64,000 nucleotides of DNA from assembly GCA_025200525.1 (NCBI GenBank), contig CM045758.1, positions 1,612,001 to 1,676,000 on the forward strand, given 5' to 3'. Made by a program: the position numbers and the translations under genes. This DNA comes from Camellia lanceoleosa. Its lineage: Eukaryota; Streptophyta; Magnoliopsida; Ericales; Theaceae. Each line of letters opens with the position of its first letter. Position 1 is the stretch's first letter. This document shows positions 12,648-24,024 of the stretch, in pieces. Below the pieces are notes generated by a model. The model made no database searches and was not told the DNA's origin. It worked only from the letters and a program-made list of their open reading frames with translations.

Positions 12648-15600
12648 TGTAACAAGTCGCGAGGGACCTCAATGCTCTGATTCGGACTCGTCTTGTTCTT
12701 GTTCTTAATCTGAACCAAAGAGTCCAAATCCGCAAATCGTTTTGAAAATGGATTTTTGAAAAGAAGTGCCAAACATGGTTGCTTTGCGGAATCTGAGTCG
12801 CCACCTAAATATTTTTTAATGGGGGAATTTAGGAAACCCTGACTCGGTGCCAAAGGCCACGTGTCCGTCATCACCAAAGTTGCCTCGGCTCAGGAACTTG
12901 GTTACGATTGGGGAAGGTCAGCTATAAGCACCCCCTCTCGCCCGATCCGAAGATCGGCCTCTACTAACCGTGATATCTTGTTTTGAAAACATTACGCGTT
13001 CTTATTCCGGTTATTAGCCTAGAATTACTATGTTGTGCGCACAGCAAACAAGTATAGACCAAATCGCCCAAATTGGAACAAAACATTCCATGTTTGCTTT
13101 GAAAATGGTTTGCTACTCGCAAGTAGGCTAAAAATGCAGGTTTTGCCACCCTCGAGTGGGCTTTAGAAAAGATGGTTTTGCCACTATCTAGTGGGCTTAG
13201 AACTCACAGTTTTAATGCATTATTCCAATTCAGGTAATTCGACCTCCACCCATAGGCATTCAAGCAATTATATCACATAAGCAGCTAGCCTCATGGTAAT
13301 CATGCTATTATGGCAACACTCACACGCATGCGGTATGCTAAAGCATAAAAGCTTACCTAGTACTCCAAGCCAAGACAGAAACAAGTTAGTAATCATATGC
13401 ATCACCTCAGTTCATGTTAAGATGGTTAATGCAACACATGCAAGATGTAGCTAGAATAGGCTCGGCTATCCTAAAGATGGAATTAAAATAACAAGCCTGG
13501 TGCATGCAAGACAAATATATGGATGCACGCATGCATAGCATAAGGTATGCTAAAATAAATAAGCCCTAGTACTAACCATTGAAAGCAAGTAAGTAAAAGG
13601 GAGAAAGAAGTGGGGGTTGGAAGACATACACACACTCACCCACACTTATTACAAATTCGCCCTCGCTCGAAGGGACCAAAAGAATAATACAAATTAATTA
13701 ACCTACAAGCTAATTAAATAATTACAGACCATCTAATTAATTAACAAATTAACTAAGCTAAGAAAGCAGTAAAGGCCTCGGGAAGAGCGTCCAATGTGCG
13801 CATGCTCGGGTTTGCTCGGAAATCCAATGCCATGCACAAGTTTGCCTCTGTTTTCCCTGCTCTGCTCCTCTGAAAATTGCACAAGTCCCAGGGAGCACTC
13901 TCTGGACATTGGAGGGGGACCACCGGCCATGTGGGATGGTCACCTGCCAAAAGTGAGTGGTCACCGGCCACTTGTGAAGCCATCGGCCACTGATGGATGG
14001 CCCGTCGGCACTGCAGATGGCCGGCCGGCCAAATCTTCTGCGGAATCTGTTTGGCCGGCGAGAGAGGCAAAACAAGGCATGGCAATGCATTTCAAGCAAA
14101 TGTGTGCACCACCACATCCCTTATCATGTTTATGACTCAAAGGGGTATGGTACTCGATTCTCGGACCACCAATCGCGCATTTCGATGCGTGATGGCCCAA
14201 GAAGCCAAGTTGTGCATTTTGATTTCAAATGTAATGCAAACCAAACAAACAAATGGGCTCAACCTCTATCATAATCAATTCAAGAGGCAAAGCATGCATG
14301 CCAAATGCAACCTAAGCATGCAACACGAGTATGTGAACATGCAATATACAATAGGCATACAACCTAAACATGTGGACGTGTATAGCATGCAACAACATGG
14401 TGAGATGGACTTACACTAACATGGGTAGCTCTCAAGCATGCCAAAATCAGTGGCCATAATGATGCAACAAAGGCATGAAAACACACACACAAGCATGCAT
14501 GCACAAGGGCCTAAACATGGAGCATAAACCATCAACTCTTCAAAGCATGAAAGGGATGGAAAATGCAAGTATGCAAGCATGGAACATGGACTGAAATGTG
14601 GTCTCCAATGATGCCAAATCATAAGAACAAGCCAAGTAAAGCATGCTAGTGACCCATACACCCAAGGCTAGTAAGCTAGAATGCAAGACGGCTATACAAA
14701 TCATGGCAAACATGATCAAAACAAACAAAACCAGACCTTAAGCATGGAAAAATAGTGCTAAGACCCTCTTGGAACCTAACCAAAATCATGCCAAAATGTC
14801 ATCTCACAACATGATACATGTTAGGCCAAAACATGGGATTACAAGGCAAGCATATGATGCATGCAAGAGACCATTAAACCAACCAAAAACAGATCTAAGG
14901 CATGCCAAAATATGACCAAATACCCACTGGAATGTGGTCAACACATGTTAGAATGAGGTGCTCCTTTGGAAGGCCATACAAGGGGTTGCTCTACACATCC
15001 AAGAGGCAAGCCTTAAATGACAAAAACAGCTCTAGAAAAGGTTCAAGAAGGCCCTAAAACTCACTGAAAAATGCCTGAACCAAGCTCAAGAAGTGTGCAA
15101 ATAAGGGCTCCTTTAAAGGGCCAAACATGCTAATAAACAAGACAACAAAGGAGAGGATCACCCCTCTCCTTCTTAGGACCTCAAAACACCATCCCCACCA
15201 CTGAAATCCCTCTGGATTTCAGTGGTGAGATGGCCAATACAAGGTGGTCCCGAAGCTCACAAAAAAGACACAAAAATGAGGCCAAACAAGGCCTAAGAGG
15301 GGGTAAACAACCCCAAACACAAAAGTGATCTTGAACAAACTTAAAAAGAAGCTAAAAACAAAACTTTTTTCAGTTATACACAAAGCTTAAATCAGCATGC
15401 AAGACAGGTCAAAAGCTAATGCAAGATTGGGGAAAATAAAGCAAAAGTGTTACCCTTGAAGAACACCTCAAGAACAGCAAGTCCAGCCACCTTCTTCTAA
15501 TCAAATCAAGCTCAAAACTTCAAGAACAAACCCTCAATACCTCCTAAGTCGAAGTAGGGTGTAATAGTGTGTGTCTTAGTGCAATACTATGAACAAACAC

Positions 15601-16827
15601 ACACTTTAGGCCCTCAAACACACACAAAAGTAGAGAGAGAGGGAGATATAGAGAGAGAGGATGATATATATCAGATATATATGTGCATAGCTCTGGTTTT
15701 TTGTTCTAACCCTAACAAAGAAGGAGAGGGTTTGCTTGTATAGACAATATAATGGCTTGAAGCTTCTAAGGGAAGCTAAACAAAAGGGTCAAAAGAGTCA
15801 AGCTTCTAAGAGAAGCTAATGCAAAGGTGAAAGCTTCTTGAGGAAGCAAAGACAAGGGGTCAAAGCTTCCTCAAGAAGCTTTGAGCAAAAGGTGCAAAAA
15901 AAGAGTCAAATGGTGGAAAACAACCACACACGTGCATGGGGAGCAGGGTCTGTGCACTCCAGCTGGCACAGCTGGTATGCATTCAATCTGTAGAATACTC
16001 CCGAAGGTCGTCGGCCAGCAAAATTGGTCGGCCGGCCACTTTTTTGGCCGGCCTGCTACTTATTTGGCAGGCCGGCCAAATTGATGGCCGGTAGGTGCTG
16101 GCAAGGCCAAAAAGTGGCCGGTGGGTGTCCAGAGTGAAGCCCCAGAAGTTAGCTTTCCAATGCAGCAAACCTTGCATTAAAATTCATCCTGTGCAAAAAG
16201 TTATGCCTTTTTTGGTGAAGCCGCGCAGATTCGATCCAATCGGACTGATCCCCTACTTCAACGAACCATATCTCCCCCACCCAGACTTGGCTTTAGGAGA
16301 TTCTTGAGTGTAAAATGAAGCCCCGGAAGTAAGCTTTCCAATGGTGGTGGCCTCATAGCTGAAATCCAAGTATGCAGATGAATAGGCCCGATTCAGCGAG
16401 GGCTGCTCGATTCTCTTCCACCCGGATTCATGCCGAACTTCTTCTCCAACTTGTTTTCTCCCCTCTTCTCCTCTTTTCTTCAACTTCAAACCCCTAAGCA
16501 AGGTGTTTTGAAAGATTTTTCAAAGATTTCATCTCCCTTTCATTCATTTCCACTTTGCCCTTGCTCGGTTTATCGAAAAGCGCATTATTTGACAAAATGT
16601 GAGTCTCGGAACATTGTAGAAACTTTATTTCAAAAATATTTTGAAAGAGAGGGTTTTAAGGTCTGAAAACCATTCAAAATAGCTTTGGTCCAAAATGGGG
16701 TGTGAAGTTGAGATTTGTCTCTCTCATTGCCGAAGAAATTGAACCTTTGCGCTGCACACCTTTTACCACCAAGTAAACCATCAGTAACGCCCAAGTCTTA
16801 AGGGCGGTCAAAAATGGGGTGTCTACA
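12648..16827 (-). repeat. 3' LTR of insert 1 (4180 bp)
   Basis: It matches 24030-28277 over its full length with few differences. It starts, on the plus strand, TGTAACAAGTCGCGAGGG and ends GGGGTGTCTACA. Inside are an A+T patch (13683-13760), GGCCGGCC palindromes (near 14023 and 16030-16077), CATGC-rich DNA (13300-14900), and stem-loops at 12942-12957, 15148-15171 and 15196-15227. The open frames in it are not conserved proteins. Confidence 0.95.
15148..15227 (-). promoter_or_regulatory. Two adjacent perfect stem-loops in LTR
   Basis: The first hairpin is AAGGAGAGG (15148-15156) pairing with CCTCTCCTT (15163-15171). The second is CACCACTGAAATCC (15196-15209) pairing with GGATTTCAGTGGTG (15214-15227) around a 4-base loop. 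Both recur in the other LTR of insert 1 and, changed but recognisable, in insert 2. They lie about 530 bases downstream of the LTR TATA box, so inside the predicted transcript. Confidence 0.85.
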
Positions 16828-16845
16828 GTTGCCCATCTTTGACAG
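16828..16845 (-). other. Polypurine tract of insert 1
   Basis: Read on the minus strand, CAAAGATGGGCAAC directly precedes the 3' LTR start TGTAGACACC. Its place and purine bias fit second-strand priming. Confidence 0.6.
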
Positions 16846-17105
16846 AACTCGGAAGTCAAGAAGTTACGTGAGTGAATGTCAAAGCCCAGAGACGACCCAT
16901 TTTTGATAAGGCCGAAGAGTTGGACAAACAGGCAATATAATCAAAGAGAAGTGCCCGCAGGCAGCGGCAAAATGCAACTGACAATGGAAGAAGCCGAACA
17001 TAACTTATGATTATGCAAAGAAAGCTGTAACGAAGCGTAACAATGCAACAGTTTTAAGCAAGCAAAAACCAAACTACATTACAATGCAGAAAGGATGTAA
17101 GAAAA

Positions 17106-17995
17106 TTATTGCAGTTCTCACTGCGAATACAGTGTGCATGTGTGATAGATACACAAAGCGAACGTGTGTGATAGATACAAAGTGAATGTGTGATTGATAT
17201 ATTATATGAACAAAGTGCGATTGATACACTAAATGAAAGAAGTGAGCAAAGTGTGATAGATACACAAAAGGCAAACACAAAGTGTGATAGATGCACTAAG
17301 TGAACAAGTGTGATGGATACACAATAGGTGAACACAAAGTGTGATCGATGCACTTAGTGAACAAGTGTGATGGATACACTAAAGGTGAACACAAAGTGTG
17401 ATAGATGCACTTAGTGAACAAAGTATGATTGATATACTAAAGGTGAACACAAAGTGTGATAGATGCACTTAGTGAATAACTATGATGGATATACTAAAGG
17501 TGAACACGAAGTGTGATAGATGCACTTAGTGAACAAAGTATGATGAATATACTAAAGGTGAACACGAAGTGTGATAGATGCACTTAGTGAACAAGTATGA
17601 TGGATATACTAAATGTGAACACGAAGTGTGATAGATGCACTTAGTGAACAAGTATGATTGATATACTAAAGGTGAACACGAAGTGTGATAGATGCACTTA
17701 GTGAACAAGTATGATGGATATACTAAAGATGAACACGAAGTGTGATAGATGCACTTAGTGAACAAGTATGATTGATACATGAAAGATAATTACGTGAATA
17801 TGTGCATGATAGATACACAAAATGAGGATGTGTGTGATAGATACACAAAATGAGAATGTGTGTGATAGATACACAAAATGAGAATGTGTGTGATAGATAC
17901 ACAAAATGAATGAAGTGTGATTGATACACTAAATGAATGAGAGTGTAATAGATACACTCAGTGAATGAAGTGTGATTGATACATTAAATAAAATG
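17106..17995. repeat. Hypervariable 3' UTR tandem array of insert 1 (57-bp and about 33-bp units)
   Basis: The phrase AGTGTGATAGATGCACTTAG recurs at about 17281, 17339, 17396, 17453, 17510, 17568, 17625, 17681 and 17738, giving a 57-bp period and about nine copies. Shorter units of GTGTGATAGATACACAAA flank it on both sides (17106-17280 and 17805-17990). It lies between gag and the 3' LTR, where Ogre/Tat elements are known to carry variable tandem repeats. Because 57 is a multiple of three, a spurious repeated frame stays open. Confidence 0.92.
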
Positions 17996-20900
17996 AGTTT
18001 AAACAGAACTTCTTTGAATGAACCGTACATACAATATCGTGCATGAATGAGGAAGAAACTTGATAGGTACGATGCATTACAATGCATGATGCTTAAGGAA
18101 AGTAATAAATGGACAAAGCGACGCTTAAGAAAGCACCTTATGAGGTGAGTGGCGGTGAACCGCTCTTCTCCGATGGGGACCTCCCCTTCTTGTGTTCTTT
18201 GAACACTTACCTTCAACTCACAGTACAAAGGTTATGAAATGATGACGAGTAACAACATCTGTATGTAGGAGTTACGGCTGCCGCTTTTCTTCCTGATCAT
18301 ATTCACAACTTTCCCTATTCTCCAACGGGGTGACAGACTAGATTGGTTCAGTATCCAGAATTGAGGTGCATACACGCTATCTCAACCTATGGGGCTTCCA
18401 TACAGATTTCAAGCCGGGGATACACCCCTGGGTATTTAAACCAGACTTTAGTCTCAGAAATCCCGAACCTTTACGTTCTAGGCATCAGCCATTCGAACTC
18501 TAGTTTCCACCGTCACAGTTGGTCTTCTAGGAACTCATTGCAAACACGGCCAAGATGCCTCTGGCAGGGACCGGTACTCAAGGAGAGCACTGCTGATCAC
18601 TATTTTGGGTTGAAGCAGACTTGATCTTGAGCTTGAGGTAGAGGCACACTCATACTTCGGAGCATTTAACAAGGCTTGACAAGGTGCATACGGAATGCAA
18701 TCTCGGAGCTTACTGAAGTTGGAACGAACTTAGATGCCTGACATTTTCCTCTTTTGCTTTTGCTTTGCAGTCCGGAACCATTATAGCTTCAGATAGGTCC
18801 TGGTTCTACTGTTCTCACATGACCTGGGTCTAACCCTGCGGTTTTATGAAAGAACAAATTCTATTTTGCACAAATGTGGAGAATGGCACAGCACTCTGAG
18901 TACAAAACGATTTTTTTTTTTGAAATTGAGGGTGAGAATAAGTTCTCGACTGGGTATTGAGCCTACGACTGAACATAGCACACCACGACTCAACAACGGA
19001 AAACAAAAGGTGAACAATCTAAACACATCGAGTAACACTTGAAATGACTCAAAACAAGAATCAAGGTAAAACAAAAAGACACGACATTCAGACGTGCACA
19101 GGGAGCCTGTTTCCTTGGGTAGTGTTTCCCACCCTTTCTTATTTGTGATTCTCACATCACTCGATCCTCAAGCTCTGTTTTTCTGAAGAAAAAAAAAGGC
19201 CCTTTTCTCACTTTTTCTCTCATCGCACATCTCTCTATTCTTCAATCTCTCATTTTTCAATCCCTTCCCTGGGTGGTTGATAAATAAACAGGAAGTTATG
19301 GGCTCTTGCCCCTGGTATTCTACCAGATTCTCATCCTTGTTCACAATAGTGAGTTTCTCCCACAAAGGGGTTGCGCTACAATTGGGTGTGTAGCAAATTT
19401 GCAGCTAACATCGGTCGATGATGCTCTGCCGGGGAGTTTGGACGTGATCAGATCTGTCCAGACAAGAAAGTGGAATACCTTGATCCATTCTGGTTTGTGC
19501 TTCGCACTTGGCTTGATACCTCGTTGCTTGGAGGATGAGAGAGCTTTCAGCCCTTTGTTGTTAGCTTCAGTTGTGCCCTTTTTCGGCAGGTAGAGTGCCC
19601 TTCTTGGCAAGTATGGTGCCCTTTTTGGCAAATGCATTGACAACAGGGAAAAGACAGGAAGCCTAACTCAACTGTGCCCCTAGTTCTTCATTTTGACCAT
19701 TTTTTGTTTTGGTTTTCTACTAAAACAATTTTGATCAGCTGAAGAATTAGATTAGCATGCTTGTTCGATTTTTGATTTGGAATCATGCAAGTCAGGTTAT
19801 GAGCACTGAAAATTTTCCTTTTTTGGGTCCAAGAAATGGTCCAGTTTTGGAAAAAATGGAATAATTTTCGAGAAAATTAGTCAACCTCAGTAAAAATTCT
19901 CAAAATCTATTTTTGCAAATGGCCAATGCTCAACAGGCACGGAACCTACTCTTGAGACACACAACCTCGGATCTGGAGGAAAATTGCCCCTTGCTCGAAG
20001 AGAGCTGCATGGCAACGGAAAGTCGCCTCTTGTTTGAACGGCACCGCAGTGCATTGAATGGCAACGGAAAGTTGTCCCTTGTTTGAATGGTGCCGTAGCA
20101 CATTGAATGACAACGGAAAGTTGCCCCTTGTTTGAATAGCACCACAGCGCATTGTAGTCAGCCCTCAGAATAACGAACACAACCAAATCCTCAGATACAG
20201 AGAACACAAAGATGACCAGAACCATCGCATGGACACAATCGAATTTGAATTGTTTTACGGCTGGACTTCAGAATGAAGTTGCCTACGTATCCCAAAGATG
20301 GGAATCAAGCCTTACGTAGTTCGGGGTTAAGGTACACTCGAGTATTAACCTCTCCTTTTGCACTCTAACTTTTGCCAAGGCCGCCCTTTCTAGGTTTTCA
20401 ACCTTGTGAGCTTTGTTTTTCTTTTCTTTTCATTCTTTTTCAATTTTTCTTTTCTTTTCATTTCCTTTTTCGCATTTTTTTTTCATTTCTTTTCGCATTT
20501 TTCTTTTTCTTGTTTTTTTTTTCATTCTTTTTTTTGCTCTAACTTTTGCCTAGGTCGCCCTTCCGGGTTTTCGGCCCAGCGAGCCTCTCAAGGGTAAAAG
20601 TGTAGCTTTGTCCATGTCAAATGGTTTTGAGATCCTGAAGTCATCTGAATCCAGGAGAATGGCTGCTGTTCGCTGACGATGTAGGAGTCCATCCAATGTA
20701 GGGTGAATTTGCCCCTAGTGTTGTGGATAGGAACTCGGTTGTCCTTCAGCAATGCTTTCTTCTTTCTTCCCTTCTGGGATTTGCCAGTCTTCATTAATTT
20801 GCAGGATGATCCATCTTCGGCTCTTCAAGCACATCTGATATTTTTCCGCCTCTAGGTTGAGGGCTGCTTTGAATCTGGCCACACAGGCCTCATATTGTAG

Positions 20901-21736
20901 TTGACCGTTGAACACTCTGAAGTAAGGTCCAAGGTTTGAAAGCAAGGGGGTCGAGTCTCGACGCTGAGAGCGATCCTAGACTGCACAATCTCAAAAGCGA
21001 TTCCACACAGGTCTTCGTATGACGGCGCAAAACATTTTTTGAAATCTTTTAAGAAAGCGACTAATCGCTCGCGCTGAAGACAGTGTGGAGCCAATCCAGA
21101 TCAAGCCAGGATCCTTCGTAATACTCACATTAACAAGCATGATTTCATTCATTAAGGGCTTAGCACGTCTCTCATTCTCTCAATTGATCAAATTTTTGCA
21201 AAACCCGAGGAATTCCTTCCTCTTCGTTTTCACCACAGTGTTAGAAAAAGTTTTGAAAAACTTAGGTCAATGTAATAATTTCAGAGCACAAAAGAGCAGG
21301 TAGAATGTACTGCCATTTCATTCAAGCTTCTAGCACAACTGGCGCAAGGCAGAAGCAGACACAAGAGTGTGAAAACTACTGCTGTTTCATTCAGATCTGT
21401 TGGCATAACTGGCTCCAAGGAAGAAACAGACTCAAAAGGAAGCAAAAAGACAAACACAAAACAAGCAAGTGATGTCCGAGATAACACCCCCGAAATCATC
21501 CGACTCTAACAAAACAGGACTGACTCGATACAACAAGACAGACCTGACTGACTCAGTATGAAAAGGCTGATTCAATACAAAATGACAAGACTGACCCAAT
21601 ACCCAAGTCAAAAAGTACAAAACTAGCATTTGCAAATGCTCAAAACAGTGCGTGCCAAACGCCACATCTGGAGTAAACTGAGTGCCGCCCGTAGGTGGTT
21701 CATCCCCTGATCACATATTCGTACTATCCCCCAAGT
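17996..21736 (-). other. Non-coding interior of insert 1 (between gag and tandem array)
   Basis: No protease, RT, RNase H or integrase motif is visible on either strand. Much of it (about 18840-21400) is alignable by eye to 39750-41870 of insert 2, including the block GCCTACGTATCCC...GGGAATCAAGC (near 20280 and 40941) and TTGCCWRGGYCGCCCTTYC-like text. T-rich pyrimidine runs (20410-20540) are on the plus strand. Three 50-bp units with GCAACGGAAAGTTGC-type hairpins lie at 20011-20125. Confidence 0.75.
20011..20125. repeat. Three 50-bp repeats with GCAAC-GGAAA-GTTGC hairpins
   Basis: The hairpin core occurs at about 20012 (as GCAACGGAAAGTCGC), 20061 and 20110, each followed by C/T-rich text and TTGTTTGAA. 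Insert 2 has perfect copies at 40606-40620 and 40667-40681. Confidence 0.8.
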
Positions 21737-23122
21737 TCACTGATCCAGTGGTGATAGGCTTTGCTGAGCTGGTGCAGCAATGACCTTGTTGTCAAACAAA
21801 TCTTGTACATCATGGCGCAGACGAAAGCAGCTATCGGTCTCATGACCGGTTTGTTGATGGTAAGCACAGTACTTAGTCCGGTCATGCTTTGGAGGGAGAG
21901 GATCAGGTAAAGGCTGTTGTTCCAATGGTTTCAGATGTCCTTTCTAGATTAAGACCTCTAGAGCCTTTGACAAAGGCATATAAAGTGGGGTGAAAACCCT
22001 ATTGACTCGGGGTGGATATTTGGTCGTCTGTGAGCTACTTCCGGACGCACCGGTGAATGGGGTAGATTTTTTTGATGTGGTGGTGGTGACCATGCCCACT
22101 TCAGAAGATCTTGCAGCTGCATCACCACTGATGGTCGCATTCGAACTGCGGGAAAACGCCTGCCTGGGCTGCTCCTTCTCCTAGTCAATAAGGCCCTGCT
22201 TCATGGCATCCTCGATCTGTACTCCCATCTCATGGAAATTTGAAAAGGTAGGGAAGGGGAGCACGATCATTTTTTGCATTAGTTTGGGTTGGAGGTTGCG
22301 CACAACCATCCGTATTTGATCCTTGTCCATTGGCCTAATGGTCATCATTGAGGCTTTGGCCCTCCAGTGGGCCACGAATTCTGAGAAGCTCTCTTTAGGC
22401 TCTTACCTTTTTGTCTCGAGATCACGGGTTGTAATCTCGATTTGTGTATTGTATGAGTATTGCGTAATGAAGGCCTCAGCCATCTCGTCCCAATTTCTCT
22501 TGACGTCATCTTCTAATTTGGCATACCATATGGCTGCCACACCCGACAAGGTCCGGCTGAACAGAGACAGCTTCTGCAGTCTGGTGAGGCCCATTGGCCT
22601 TAAAACATCTGAAAACAATCTCAGGTGCACCATGGGGTCGCCAGACCCATCAAACCGGTCGATATAAGGCATTTTGAATCTGTCAGGCAGCGTCACAGCT
22701 ACGTCGGTATATCCATCTTCAATGTCAGGGATGGTTTTGACTCCTTGGGATCTCTTGAACATCTTTTCAAGCTTGCTCAATTTCAACACTGTAGGGTCGA
22801 CCTCGAACTCAAAGGGAGAGTCCGGCAAATTGGTAGGTGTTTTGGATAGCTGGGGCAAAATTGGGGGCGGAGCCGGCCCTACCGGAATGTCCGTATCTGC
22901 CTGGACATTTGGTGTCTCTTCGGGTATTGGAGCTCCTGGTGGGGGAGGAGCTTGATGCGAAGCAGATGCTCCGTTTTGCTGTTGTAGCCTAGTGATTAGC
23001 TCTGCCGGTTGGGCCATGATCGTAGCCTGCTTTTTGGAAAACTCCGCTTGGCGGGCAGCGTCCTGCTGCATAGCTTTCATGCTTTCTTGGAGTTGACGCA
23101 TCATTTCCTCCATTCTTGCCAT
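21737..23122 (-). pseudogene. gag: Insert 1 gag, single frame with three stops
   Basis: Starting at ATG 23122 on the minus strand, one frame runs about 460 codons. It has an N-terminal Gln/Met-rich helix (MEEMMRQLQESMKAMQQ), a Pro-rich linker, then the Ogre/Tat capsid: PYIDRFDGSGDPMVHLRLF, LFSRTLSGVAAIWY, WDEMAEAFITQYSYN. A later zinc-knuckle-like CAYHQQTGHETDSC is followed by FRLRHDVQDLFDN. Stops are TAA at 22405-22403, TAG at 22183-22181 and TAG at 21946-21944, with no frameshift across 1.4 kb. The final TGA is at 21739-21737. It is the only protein gene seen in this element. The product would form the particle that packages its RNA. Confidence 0.92.
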
Positions 23123-24006
23123 GTTCTCATTGCTCGTTGGTAGGTATATCTATCCTGTAGAAAATGGCGAGACCTCGGCCCGACAATTCATTGGTGAGGT
23201 GGATAAGGGCCACTAATCTGGTAACCGCTGAACTGGTGATCTGTGCCTGACTGGCCCTTTTACCCTGCCTCTGGCAAAGGAACACTGATTTCCCTTGAAC
23301 TGAATCTCTGACCTGACAAAGTCTATCAACCCAAATCCAATGAACCTCGGGGGAAATTGGAGCCTTCTGAAGCTATGGTTCCCAGAAGAGAAAACAGACA
23401 GCACCTCAACCTGATTTCGCCAAAACAGATATGAGCATAGTAGGATGACTGTGCCCTCTACTGAATTCTGTCCCAAAATTCTGCCTGTTAAACTGATACC
23501 CTCAGGTAAACTGAATCCCAAAATATTGAACTGGTGCCCGCAGGCCTGATGCCTAAACTTGCAAATTGACACACGCATTCATGTAGAGACGCACTCTAAA
23601 GCACATAGCAAGTAAAAGAGAGCCAAAACACCCCTATGTTGGGGTAGGGTTTCCCTGTCCTATTTTGTTAGGAGCTAGGGTTTCATTACGCACGCAGCGG
23701 TTTCAAACAACCTATAATCGGGTAAGCAACCTGTCCTAGTTTGGAATGGTCACTATGGATTCTGAATATGCACTAGGTCGAATGGTCAAAAAGGGTGCCG
23801 TAGAAACCGGGTTTGTGTTCTATCTTGTGGCAGAGCCAAGATCGACCTTATGGCATGCTTTGACAAAGTCAAGCCTCCGGCAAACCGCTCAAGAATAGCA
23901 GATGGCCAACACGGTGTCCTAGGCGCACCAATGTACATGCAATGCAAAGAAACACATAAGTGTAGTCAAAACAAGATATCATGAGTTCGAGTCAAGCTCT
24001 CTAATT
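23123..24006 (-). other. Leader region of insert 1 between primer site and gag
   Basis: No domain is recognised. The corresponding region of insert 2 (43270-43973) is clearly similar (shared ACACCCCTATGTTGGGGTAG and GGATGGCCAACACGGTGTCC), so it is a conserved untranslated leader of the family. Confidence 0.7.
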
Positions 24007-24024
24007 TCCCCAGCGGAGTCGCCA
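24007..24024 (-). other. Primer-binding site of insert 1, Arg-tRNA type
   Basis: The minus strand reads TGGCGACTCCGCTGGGGA, five bases inside the 5' LTR. This is the kind of site described for Ogre elements, primed by tRNA-Arg. Confidence 0.82.

Noticed and set aside
13733..14419. Open frames in both strands of the LTRs (also at 25181-25870, 30298-30624, 45083-45532)
   Set aside because: They are conserved only because the LTR copies are near-identical. Their matching frames differ by indels between pairs, and they overlap on both strands.
17526..17929. Repetitive minus-strand open frames with a 19-residue periodicity (YLFTKCIYHTSCS-like)
   Set aside because: They are the translation of the 57-bp tandem array; 57 is divisible by three so the frame stays open. 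No start context, no domain, and it lies in the 3' variable region of insert 1.
19306..19593. Open frame in insert 1 interior
   Set aside because: No domain is recognised, and the matching interior of insert 2 is not open in the same way.
20406..20597. Phe/Ser-rich frame in insert 1
   Set aside because: It is the translation of a T-rich pyrimidine run; the matching run of insert 2 (41085-41210) does not keep it.
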